40,268 nucleotides of DNA from an uncultured Bacteroidales bacterium (GTDB taxonomy: Bacteria > Bacteroidota > Bacteroidia > Bacteroidales > Bacteroidaceae): the NCBI GenBank assembly GCA_902763865.1, contig CACWTR010000022.1, positions 1 through 40,268 on the forward strand. Direction: 5' to 3'. This document shows positions 8,035 through 14,549 of the stretch, one piece after another (position 1 is the first letter of the stretch; each line of letters begins with the position of its first letter). Both the position numbers and the translations under genes were made by a program. The notes under the pieces were generated by a model, which had not been told where the DNA came from, ran no database searches, and was given only the letters and a program-made list of their open reading frames with translations.

Positions 8035-8066
8035 TTTTGAGTTTTGAATTATTCTTCGTACCTTTG
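8035..8066 (+). promoter_or_regulatory. Bacteroidetes-type promoter of xseA-xseB
   Basis: The -33 element TTTTG (8035-8039) is separated by 19 nt from a -7 element TACCTTTG (8059-8066), a close match to the primary-sigma consensus of this phylum. Transcription would start about 15-20 nt before the xseA ATG at 8090. Confidence 0.75.
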
Positions 8067-8089
8067 TGAACAAATCAGGCGTGTGAACG

Positions 8090-9475
8090 ATGAACGAGGC
8101 ACTGACACTATTTGAGCTGAACAGCTTGGTACGCGAGCTTGTCGAGGTGAGTTTCGAAGAGCCGTACTGGGTGGTGGGCGAACTGAGCGACGTCAGTACG
8201 CCTGCCTTCGGCGGACACTTCTACGGCGAGCTCGTTCAGAAAGACGAGGCGAGCGACCGCATCGTGGCACGTGCCCGCATCACCTGTTGGGCACGCAACT
8301 ATAATATAATAAGGTTGCGCTTCCAGAAGGAAGCTGGCGAGACGCTCCGTAAGGGCTTGCAGGTGAAGCTGCTGGTCAAGGTGACGTTCCACGAGCAGTA
8401 CGGCTATTCGCTCAACGTGCTCGACATCGACTCCACGTTCACCCTCGGCGACCTCGCCAAGCGTCGGCGCGAGATTCTCCTTCAGCTCGAGAAGGACGGC
8501 ATCCTGCACGACAACCAAAGCCTTCCGCTGCCACGCCTGCTCCGGCGCATCGCCGTCATCAGCAGTCCGACGGCTGCCGGCTACGGCGACTTCTGCCATC
8601 AGCTCGAACAGAACGACTACGGCTTCCACTTCGACGTGCAGCTCTTCCCCGCAGTCATGCAGGGCGAACAGGTGCCGGAGAGCATCATCGCCGCGCTCGA
8701 GGCAATAGCCTCACCCCCGACCCCTCTCCCGTGGGAGAGGGGGGGACAGTCGCGAGAAACTCCCTCTCCCACGGGAGAGGGTTGGGGAGAGGCTGACCTC
8801 GTCGTCATCATCCGGGGCGGCGGAGCGAGCAGCGACCTGAGCGACTTCGACAGCTACGAGCTGGCGGCTTGCATAGCGATGTATCCGTTGCCCGTCGTGA
8901 CGGGAATCGGGCATGAACGCGACGAGACGGTGCTCGACTTTGTTGCCCATACTCGCGTCAAGACGCCTACAGCAGCCGCAGCCTTCATCATCGACCATCA
9001 GGCACAGGAGGCCGCCCTGCTCGACGACCTCTATATGCGCCTTACGCGTTTGGCCGATGATAGGATTTATCGCGAGAAACAACGGCTGGAACGACAGAAA
9101 TCCGTTCTGCCTTTGCTGTTCTCAAACTTCATTCAAGGGCGGCAAAGCAGGCTTCAGCTCCTTGCTGAACGAATCCAGAGCACGGCCAGACAAAGACTTG
9201 AACGTGAGCCAAGCAGGTCAGAACTGTTCCGACAAAGACTGAAGTCCTCGGCCATACAACACATTGAGCACGAGAAGCATCGCCTTCAACTCATGAAGCA
9301 ACGCATTGAGTTGCTCGACCCTTGCCTTCTCCTCAAACGAGGCTACAGCATTACGACCTGTAACGGCAAAGTCGTGCGCTCTACAGACGGCCTTGCTAAA
9401 GGCGATGCCCTGACGACCATTACAGAACATGGAGAAATACATTCAACAGTAGTATCATGCAAAAGAAAGAACTAA
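8090..9475 (+). CDS. xseA: Exodeoxyribonuclease VII large subunit
   Basis: Catalytic subunit of exonuclease VII, which degrades single-stranded DNA to acid-soluble oligonucleotides. The N-terminal OB fold spans about residues 1-105, followed by the catalytic region with SSPTAAGYGDF (158-168), IIRGGGASSDLSDFDSY (from 240), GIGHERDETVLDFVA and the long C-terminal coiled coil with the final KRGYSITT motif. At 208-235 the protein carries 28 extra residues (SPPTPLPWERGGQ... PSPTGEGWGEA) that are exactly one inverted pair of GC-rich palindromes (8711-8794). The insertion lies just before the conserved RGGG strand and keeps the frame. The gene overlaps xseB by 19 nt. Confidence 0.95.
   Translation: MNEALTLFELNSLVRELVEVSFEEPYWVVGELSDVSTPAFGGHFYGELVQKDEASDRIVARARITCWARNYNIIRLRFQKEAGETLRKGLQVKLLVKVTFHEQYGYSLNVLDIDSTFTLGDLAKRRREILLQLEKDGILHDNQSLPLPRLLRRIAVISSPTAAGYGDFCHQLEQNDYGFHFDVQLFPAVMQGEQVPESIIAALEAIASPPTPLPWERGGQSRETPSPTGEGWGEADLVVIIRGGGASSDLSDFDSYELAACIAMYPLPVVTGIGHERDETVLDFVAHTRVKTPTAAAAFIIDHQAQEAALLDDLYMRLTRLADDRIYREKQRLERQKSVLPLLFSNFIQGRQSRLQLLAERIQSTARQRLEREPSRSELFRQRLKSSAIQHIEHEKHRLQLMKQRIELLDPCLLLKRGYSITTCNGKVVRSTDGLAKGDALTTITEHGEIHSTVVSCKRKN
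8711..8794 (+). repeat. REP-like palindromic pair, copy 2 (inside xseA)
   Basis: Two palindromes in inverted orientation. The left is CCCCTCTCCC (8721-8730), GT, GGGAGAGGGG (8733-8742). The right is CCCTCTCCC (8762-8770), AC, GGGAGAGGG (8773-8781). Outer flanks also mirror each other (CACCCCCGAC on the left, GTTGGGGAGAGG on the right). The 84-nt unit is a multiple of three and is translated in frame. Confidence 0.85.
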
Positions 9476-9660
9476 CCTACGAGCAGGCCATGCAGAAGCT
9501 TGAAGAGATGGCCTCGCAGATGGAACGCAATGAAATAGGCATCGACGAGATGGCGGAGCGCTTGCGCGAAGCACAGAAATTGATGAAGTATTGTCACGAG
9601 AAACTCTACGAAGCAGAAAAAAACTGCAAATCCTTGCTCAATGTCGATGAAAAGTCGTAA
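9457..9660 (+). CDS. xseB: Exodeoxyribonuclease VII small subunit
   Basis: A 67-aa helical protein that assembles in several copies around XseA and is needed for exonuclease VII activity. Family signature: TYEQAMQKLEEMASQMERN near the N-terminus, then IDEMAERLREAQKLMKYC and a charged C-terminus. The length is typical. The ATG lies within the end of xseA (19-nt overlap), which implies translational coupling. The TAA stop forms part of a candidate promoter for ilvE. Confidence 0.93.
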   Translation: MQKKELTYEQAMQKLEEMASQMERNEIGIDEMAERLREAQKLMKYCHEKLYEAEKNCKSLLNVDEKS

Positions 9661-9665
9661 CTTTG
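9634..9665 (+). promoter_or_regulatory. Candidate ilvE promoter overlapping the xseB stop codon
   Basis: TTG (9634-9636), 21 nt, TAACTTTG (9658-9665). The TA of the -7 element is the first two bases of the xseB TAA stop. It would give a roughly 135-nt leader for ilvE containing short direct and inverted repeats. Confidence 0.55.
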
Positions 9666-9669
9666 TAGG

Positions 9670-9806
9670 CAGATTGGTTGTTTGGCAGATTAGTCGTTTG
9701 GTCGTTTAGGATTAATAACCTATGGCCATCAGTAACTTTCCCAAAAGACAAAACGACCAAATAACAACCCCAAACGACTAAGCGACCAAATAACAAAACG
9801 ACTAAA
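9670..9806 (+). repeat. Cluster of short direct and inverted repeats in the ilvE leader
   Basis: CGACCAAATAACAA occurs at 9754-9767 and 9783-9796 (29-nt period), interleaved with AAACGACTA words. The left side of the gap (about 9676-9710) carries the reverse-complement words TTTGGTCGTTTA and TTAGTCGTTTG, so the two halves could pair in RNA. The last unit ends directly at the ilvE ATG. No protein is encoded in this gap. Confidence 0.65.
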
Positions 9807-9808
9807 CT

Positions 9809-10831
9809 ATGAAAGAAATAGACTGGAGTAACCTTTCGTTTGGTTACATGAAGACCGACTACAATGTGCGCTGCTACTATCGTGGCGGCGCATGGGGTGA
9901 AATCGAGGTTTGCAGCGAGGAGACCATTCCCCTTCACATGGCTGCAACCAGCCTGCACTATGGTCAGGAAGCGTTTGAAGGGCTGAAAGCCTACCGTTGT
10001 CCTGACGGCAAGGTGCGCGTGTTCCGTTCCGACGAGAACGCTGCCAGGCTGCAAAGCACGTGTCGCGGCATCCTGATGCCTGAGATATCTACAGAGATGT
10101 TCAACGAGATGGTCGATAAGGTGGTGCGCCTCAATGAACGCTTTATCCCGCCTTACGAGAGCGGAGCCACGCTCTACATCCGTCCCTTGCTGATTGGCAC
10201 AAGCGCACAGGTGGGCGTACATCCCGCCACGGAATACCTGTTCCTCATCTTCGTCACCCCCGTCGGACCTTACTTCAAGGGTGGTTTTGCCACGAATCCC
10301 TACGTCATCATCCGCGAGTATGACCGTTCCGCTCCCCTCGGCACCGGCATCTACAAGGTGGGCGGCAACTATGCAGCCAGCCTCCGTGCCAATAAGATGG
10401 CACATGACCTCGGCTATAGCTGCGAGTTCTATCTCGACGCGAAGGAGAAGAAGTACATGGACGAGTGCGGTGCTGCCAACTTCTTTGGCATCAAGGACAA
10501 CACATACGTCACACCGAAGAGCACGAGCATCCTGCCGAGCATAACGAACAAGAGTCTCATGCAACTGGCCGAGGACATGGGCATGAAAGTAGAGCGCCGT
10601 CAGATTCCCGAGGAAGAGCTTGCCACCTTCGAGGAGGCAGGAGCTTGCGGAACGGCAGCCGTCATCAGCCCTATCGAGCGTATTGACGACCTGGACACCA
10701 AGCAGAGTTTCGTCTTCAGCAAGGACGGCCAGCCGGGTCCCATCTGCCGCAAGCTTTACGAGAAGCTGCGCAACATCCAGTACGGCATAGAACCCGATGT
10801 TCACGGCTGGACACGTGTGATTATTGGATGA
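9809..10831 (+). CDS. ilvE: Branched-chain amino acid aminotransferase
   Basis: PLP-dependent fold-type IV transaminase for the last step of Leu, Ile and Val synthesis (and the first of their breakdown). At 340 aa it is the longer BCAT2-like form. Motifs: LHYGQEAFEGLKAYR (49-63), YIRPLLIGT, the PLP lysine in GTGIYKVGGNYAAS (K183), and EFYLDAKEKKYMDECGAANFF. The C-terminal part has ATFEEAGACGTAAVISPI. It stands alone, with its own candidate promoter upstream and a tRNA gene downstream. The start codon follows an A/C-rich repeat without a Shine-Dalgarno sequence, which is common in this phylum. Confidence 0.96.
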   Translation: MKEIDWSNLSFGYMKTDYNVRCYYRGGAWGEIEVCSEETIPLHMAATSLHYGQEAFEGLKAYRCPDGKVRVFRSDENAARLQSTCRGILMPEISTEMFNEMVDKVVRLNERFIPPYESGATLYIRPLLIGTSAQVGVHPATEYLFLIFVTPVGPYFKGGFATNPYVIIREYDRSAPLGTGIYKVGGNYAASLRANKMAHDLGYSCEFYLDAKEKKYMDECGAANFFGIKDNTYVTPKSTSILPSITNKSLMQLAEDMGMKVERRQIPEEELATFEEAGACGTAAVISPIERIDDLDTKQSFVFSKDGQPGPICRKLYEKLRNIQYGIEPDVHGWTRVIIG

Positions 10832-10888
10832 ATAAGCTGCGGAGATTGGAAAAACAGCTACGATAAAAGAAAAATAAAGGCTGGAAAC

Positions 10889-10919
10889 TTGCGTATGTCG
10901 GGAGAAAGCAGTACCTTTG
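10889..10919 (+). promoter_or_regulatory. Promoter of tRNA-Asp
   Basis: TTG (10889-10891), 20 nt, TACCTTTG (10912-10919). It ends 19 nt before the mature 5' end of the tRNA, which is good spacing for the Bacteroidetes primary promoter. Confidence 0.75.
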
Positions 10920-10938
10920 CATGCGCAATTCAGCAAGA

Positions 10939-11012
10939 GGTGCGGTAGTTCAGCTGGTTAGAATACTAGCCTGTCACGCTAGGGGTCGCGGGTTCGAGTC
11001 CCGTCCGCACCG
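10939..11012 (+). tRNA. tRNA-Asp (anticodon GTC)
   Basis: 74-nt cloverleaf. Acceptor stem GGTGCGG (10939-10945) pairs with CCGCACC (11005-11011), with discriminator G at 11012. The anticodon stem-loop is TAGCCTGTCACGCTA with anticodon GTC, and the T arm is GCGGGTTCGAGTCCCGT. CCA is not encoded, as is usual in this phylum. G73 fits an aspartate tRNA. Confidence 0.96.
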
Positions 11013-11035
11013 CTGAAAAAGGGTTAGACAAAGAG

Positions 11036-11082
11036 AATAAGAGCGTTGTACCGGAATCCGGTGACAACGCTCTTATTCATTT
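11036..11082. terminator. Bidirectional terminator between tRNA-Asp and clpB
   Basis: Perfect 14-bp inverted repeat: AATAAGAGCGTTGT (11036-11049) with ACAACGCTCTTATT (11064-11077), followed by CATTTT on the plus strand and by CTCTTTGTCT on the minus strand. It lies between two converging transcripts. Confidence 0.85.
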
Positions 11083-11106
11083 TACGACTATTCCGAGCGG
11101 GCGATG

Positions 11107-13230
11107 TCAATTGTCAATTGAGAGCTTGCCTTCCTTGACATCAACCTTGATCGGCCTTTCGCGGTCAAGTCGGCCTGCGAGGAGTGCCTTCGAGAGGTCG
11201 TCGAGCAGTAGGTGCTGAATGGCGCGCTTCACGGGTCGAGCACCGAAGTCCGGGTCGTAGCCTTCCTGAGCAAGGAAGTCTATGGCGCTGTCCGAGATGT
11301 TGAGGGAAAGCCCGTTCTGGTTGAGCATCTTCTTGACATTGTCCACCTGCAAGCGGACAACCTGCTTTACTTCACCCCAGCTGAGAGGATGGAAGACGAT
11401 GATTTCGTCGATTCTGTTCAGGAATTCGGGACGGATGCCTCGCTGCACGAGCATGTCGCGGACTGCTCCGTCGGTTTTTCCTTCTGCCGAAGCGGAGGGG
11501 AGCAGGTTGCTGGTCATGATGATGATGGTGTTCTTGAAGTTGACGGTTCGTCCCTTGGAATCCGTGAGCCGACCGTCGTCGAGCACCTGCAGCAACGTGT
11601 TGAAGACGTCGGGGTGTGCCTTCTCTATCTCGTCGAAGAGGACGACCTGATAGGGTTTGCGTCGTACAGCCTCGGTCAGCTGTCCGCCTTCGTCATAACC
11701 GACGTATCCTGGAGGTGCACCGATGAGCCTTGTCACGCTGAACTTCTCCTGATACTCGCTCATGTCGATACGTGTCATCATCGTCTCGTCGTCGAAAAGG
11801 TACTCGGCCAGTGCCTTTGCCAGTTCCGTCTTGCCGACACCTGTGGAGCCCAGGAAGATGAACGACCCGATGGGGCGCTTGGGGTCCTGCAGTCCGGCAC
11901 GGCTGCGCCTGACGGCATTGCTGACAGCGGCAATGGCTTCCTCCTGACCGATGACGCGTTTGTGCAGTTCTTCCTCAAGGTGCAGCAGTTTCTCTGTCTC
12001 GCTGGTCTGCATCTTGCTGACGGGTATGCCGGTCCAGCGGCTGACGACGTCGGCTATGTCGTCGGCAGTCACTTCGTCGCGAAGCAGCTTGCTGCTTACC
12101 GATGAGTTCTCCTTCAGTTGCTTCTCCAGCTCGGGCAACTTGGAGTAGCGAATCTCGGCCACCCTTGCGTAGTTGCCGTCGCGCTCTGCCTGTTCAGCTT
12201 CCTGCCGGAGCTGCTGCATGCGGTCCTTTAGGGTCTGAATCTTGTCGGCCTGCCGTTTCTCTTCCTCCCATTGCCGGCGCATCTTGCCTTCCTGTTCGCG
12301 GAGGTTTGCCACTTCGTTCTCTATCTCCTTCAGCTTGCTGACGTCTGCATCGGTTGACGTTGCAGACTTCACCTCCCTGCGGATAGCTTCGCGTTCTATT
12401 TCGAGCTGTGCGAGCCGACGGGTGATTTCGTCGAGTTCCTCGGGCACGGAGTCGCGTTCCATTCGCAGCTTGGCAGCCGCTTCGTCCATGAGGTCGATGG
12501 CCTTGTCGGGCAGGAAACGCTCGGTGATGTAGCGTTCCGAGAGCTGTACGGCTGCTATGACGGCATCATCCTGAATGCGGACCTTGTGGTGGTTCTCATA
12601 GCGTTCCTTCAGTCCTCGCAGAATGCTGATGCTGGACAGGGTGTCCGGTTCATCCACCATTACGGTCTGGAAGCGTCGCTCCAGGGCTTTGTCCTTCTCG
12701 AAATACTTTTGGTATTCGTCGAGGGTTGTCGCGCCGATGCTGCGCATCTCTCCACGGGCCAGGGCAGGCTTCAGTATGTTGGCTGCATCCATTGCCCCTT
12801 CGCCCTTACCGGCACCGACAAGGGTGTGAATCTCATCGATGAAGAGGATGATTCCGCCCTGGCTCTCAGTTACTTCCTTTACTACGCTCTTCAGTCGCTC
12901 CTCGAACTCGCCCTTGTACATTGCTCCTGCAACCAGGGCCCCCATATCGAGGCTATAGAGCTGTTTGTTCTTCAGATTCTCGGGCACGTCGCCACGCAGG
13001 ATTCGGTGGGCCAGTCCCTCCACGATGGCAGTCTTGCCCGTACCGGGTTCGCCAATCAGGATGGGGTTGTTCTTCGTCCTACGGGAGAGGATTTGCAGGA
13101 CGCGCCTAATCTCGTCATCACGTCCGATGACAGGGTCGAGCTTTCCGGCCCTTGCCTCATCCACGAGGTTGCGGGCGTACTTCTGCAAGCTCTTCTCTTC
13201 GTTTTGCTGATTTTGTGTGTTCTGTATCAT
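11107..13230 (-). CDS. clpB: ATP-dependent disaggregase ClpB lacking the N-terminal (Clp_N) domain
   Basis: Hsp100 unfoldase that, with DnaK, extracts proteins from aggregates. Present are NBD1 (Walker A GEPGTGKT at 60-67, LFIDEIH near 130), the ClpB-specific coiled-coil M domain (about 256-375, rich in Glu/Arg and ending [11 protein letters not shown]), and NBD2 (Walker A GSTGVGKT at 461-468) with the C-terminal D2 small domain. The protein has 707 aa against about 860 for full-length ClpB. It begins [20 protein letters not shown], exactly where the roughly 150-residue N-terminal substrate-gating domain normally ends. The start has a strong ribosome-binding site (AGAAAGGAGAAC, 13235-13246 minus strand), so this is a real start, and no Clp_N-like frame lies upstream. 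Two direct repeats (13289-13319) are a candidate heat-shock control site. Confidence 0.94.
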   Translation of the reverse strand: MIQNTQNQQNEEKSLQKYARNLVDEARAGKLDPVIGRDDEIRRVLQILSRRTKNNPILIGEPGTGKTAIVEGLAHRILRGDVPENLKNKQLYSLDMGALVAGAMYKGEFEERLKSVVKEVTESQGGIILFIDEIHTLVGAGKGEGAMDAANILKPALARGEMRSIGATTLDEYQKYFEKDKALERRFQTVMVDEPDTLSSISILRGLKERYENHHKVRIQDDAVIAAVQLSERYITERFLPDKAIDLMDEAAAKLRMERDSVPEELDEITRRLAQLEIEREAIRREVKSATSTDADVSKLKEIENEVANLREQEGKMRRQWEEEKRQADKIQTLKDRMQQLRQEAEQAERDGNYARVAEIRYSKLPELEKQLKENSSVSSKLLRDEVTADDIADVVSRWTGIPVSKMQTSETEKLLHLEEELHKRVIGQEEAIAAVSNAVRRSRAGLQDPKRPIGSFIFLGSTGVGKTELAKALAEYLFDDETMMTRIDMSEYQEKFSVTRLIGAPPGYVGYDEGGQLTEAVRRKPYQVVLFDEIEKAHPDVFNTLLQVLDDGRLTDSKGRTVNFKNTIIIMTSNLLPSASAEGKTDGAVRDMLVQRGIRPEFLNRIDEIIVFHPLSWGEVKQVVRLQVDNVKKMLNQNGLSLNISDSAIDFLAQEGYDPDFGARPVKRAIQHLLLDDLSKALLAGRLDRERPIKVDVKEGKLSIDN

Positions 13231-13288
13231 AGTATGTTCTCCTTTCTACCCTCCACGACACAAAGAGCGTGCAAGGCCGGTGGTCGAA

Positions 13289-13319
13289 GACAAAATGGCA
13301 TAAAGAAAGACAAAATGGC
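13289..13319 (-). promoter_or_regulatory. Direct repeats upstream of clpB, candidate control site
   Basis: GACAAAATGGC occurs at 13289-13299 and 13309-13319 with a 20-nt period (minus strand GCCATTTTGTC), about 60-90 nt before the clpB start. Near-two-turn spacing suits a dimeric regulator or an alternative-sigma promoter. It is not a CIRCE element. The role is inferred from position only. Confidence 0.4.
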
Positions 13320-13385
13320 GGCGGAGCACATGTCGTCTGCCCTCGGCGAACCTGTCGCGGAAGCAATGACAAAGCGATGTGTTCG

Positions 13386-13451
13386 TTGCTTCATCGTGAA
13401 CAAGCAATTGCACATACATGTATGTGCAATCACTCCATGACGATGAAGCAA
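13386..13451. repeat. 66-nt concentric double palindrome, copy 1
   Basis: The outer arms TTGCTTCATCGT (13386-13397) and ACGATGAAGCAA (13440-13451) are perfect complements. The inner 24-nt perfect palindrome (13407-13430) has half-site ATTGCACATACA. Both are centred on the same point, separated by 9-nt spacers on each side. The second copy is at 25175-25240. Confidence 0.85.
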
Positions 13452-13695
13452 TCAAGTCATCGCGTCGTATCAGTTTGCGTTTCAGCGTCCGACGTTGCGC
13501 TTGTCAGCACAGTTTTCAGCTACAAACGTCAGTCTCGTCTATCTGACTCCGCTTACCGATGAATCAGGAAAAAGACAAAAACAATTGTTCTAAAGTTCTC
13601 AATGTTTGTCATTTAAGGACTCTGAAGATGAGAAATTACCCCCCCCATTACTATATCTCAAAACGAAGAGAGGAGGTAAATATATCGAAAAAGAC

Positions 13696-13726
13696 TTGCA
13701 ATTAACAGAAAAAATTACTAATTTTG
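13696..13726 (+). promoter_or_regulatory. Promoter of the 97-aa gene
   Basis: TTG (13696-13698), 20 nt, TAATTTTG (13719-13726), matching the Bacteroidetes -33/-7 pattern. It ends 21 nt before the ATG at 13748. Confidence 0.65.
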
Positions 13727-13747
13727 CGTGTCAATAACAATAAAAAG

Positions 13748-14041
13748 ATGTTCGATTCTTTAATAAACAGCATATATCTTAGCTTTTGGCAAGGAGAAAA
13801 GAAAGTCGGGCCAAAGAAAAGGGTGCTTTTGTCAAAGAGTTGCGAAACCTATGGTGACACGGTCTTCGACCTGCGCTGGACGCTGAAGTATATCCACGAC
13901 AACGGAAAGACTTCCCACTCCGTCACCATTACGGAAAGGGCAAGCAAATGGAACCTGCGGCACATCATCCGCAGGGTGGAAAAACATCGACTGCCCAAGG
14001 AAATAGATGCACTCGTGAACAGAAACACCCACCAGGAATAA
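13748..14041 (+). CDS. Small hypothetical protein (97 aa)
   Basis: Not recognised. I start it at ATG 13748 (MFDSLINSIYLSFWQGEKK); the frame stays open back to a TTG at 13724, but that codon overlaps the -7 promoter element. The protein is basic and looks soluble, with no signal peptide or membrane segment. The centre has beta-like stretches (TVFDLRWTLKYIHDNGKTSH) and the C-terminal half is helical and Arg/Lys-rich (KWNLRHIIRRVEKHRLPKEI), which could bind nucleic acid. It is monocistronic with a good promoter and converges on rpiB. A recognisable promoter and a GC-balanced coding sequence argue that it is expressed; function is unknown. Confidence 0.6.
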   Translation: MFDSLINSIYLSFWQGEKKVGPKKRVLLSKSCETYGDTVFDLRWTLKYIHDNGKTSHSVTITERASKWNLRHIIRRVEKHRLPKEIDALVNRNTHQE

Positions 14042-14081
14042 CCTTGGAGACTAACAACGCGCTTTGTCAAGGCTTCCCTTA

Positions 14082-14522
14082 TCAGACCGGGATTTTGGCG
14101 ACACGTCTTTCGTGACGCCCACCTTCGAATTCAGTCGCGAAAAACGCGTCCATAATCTCCTTTGCCATATCTGTGTCGATGAACCGGCCAGGCATGACAA
14201 GGACGTTGGCATTGTTGTGCCGACGGATCAGTTGCGCCATCTCTGCTGTCCAGCACAGCCCGGCGCGAATCTGCTGGTGCTTGTTCAGGGTCATGGCAAT
14301 GCCTTGGCCTGAACCGCAAACGGCAATGCCCGGATAGACTTCCCCTGCTTCGATGCCGCGAGCCAAGGCGTGACCGAAGTCGGGATAGTCGCAACTTTCC
14401 GTCGAGTAGGTCCCGTAATCCTTCCACGCTATGCCGCGGGCATCCAGATAAGTCTTAACAAACTCTTTGAGCGGGTAGCCAGCATGGTCGCTGGCTAACC
14501 CGACTACTTTGACATCCATCAT
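14082..14522 (-). CDS. rpiB: Ribose-5-phosphate isomerase B
   Basis: Interconverts ribose 5-phosphate and ribulose 5-phosphate in the non-oxidative pentose phosphate pathway. RpiB/LacAB fold, 146 aa, typical length. Motifs: ASDHAGYPLKEFVK near the N-terminus, CGSGQGIAMTLNKHQQIRAG holding the catalytic Cys region, RRHNNANVLVMPGR, and the terminal FEGGRHERRVAKI. It starts 27 nt after the transketolase stop on the same strand, so the two enzymes of one pathway form an operon. The second Met (14519) is an equally possible start. Confidence 0.95.
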   Translation of the reverse strand: MMDVKVVGLASDHAGYPLKEFVKTYLDARGIAWKDYGTYSTESCDYPDFGHALARGIEAGEVYPGIAVCGSGQGIAMTLNKHQQIRAGLCWTAEMAQLIRRHNNANVLVMPGRFIDTDMAKEIMDAFFATEFEGGRHERRVAKIPV

Positions 14523-14549
14523 TATGAATCGAATCTTCCGGATTACCGG

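Larger units (their letters stand above)
13231..13747. other. Repeat-rich 517-bp intergenic region
   Basis: No convincing gene. It holds, from left to right: the clpB leader with two copies of GACAAAATGGC; a 66-nt concentric palindrome (13386-13451); an A-rich stretch; a run of eight C (13639-13646); an orphan AGGAGG (13671-13676) not followed by a start codon at usable distance; and the promoter of the small gene at 13748. A 97-codon open frame at 13269-13562 runs through the palindrome and looks accidental. Confidence 0.7.

Noticed and set aside
8711-8794. GC-rich hairpins in xseA as an internal terminator
   Set aside because: No T-run follows, the frame continues and the downstream part of XseA is fully conserved, so a translated repeat is the better explanation.
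8090-9475. xseA as a disrupted pseudogene
   Set aside because: The insertion is a multiple of three, no stop or frameshift is present and all motifs on both sides are kept.
9638-10936. Minus-strand open frame of 432 codons opposite ilvE
   Set aside because: Shadow of ilvE that runs through the intergenic repeats and the tRNA promoter.
13269-13562. 97-codon open frame upstream of clpB
   Set aside because: It reads through the double palindrome and has Cys/His/Met-rich nonsense composition; no promoter or conserved pattern.
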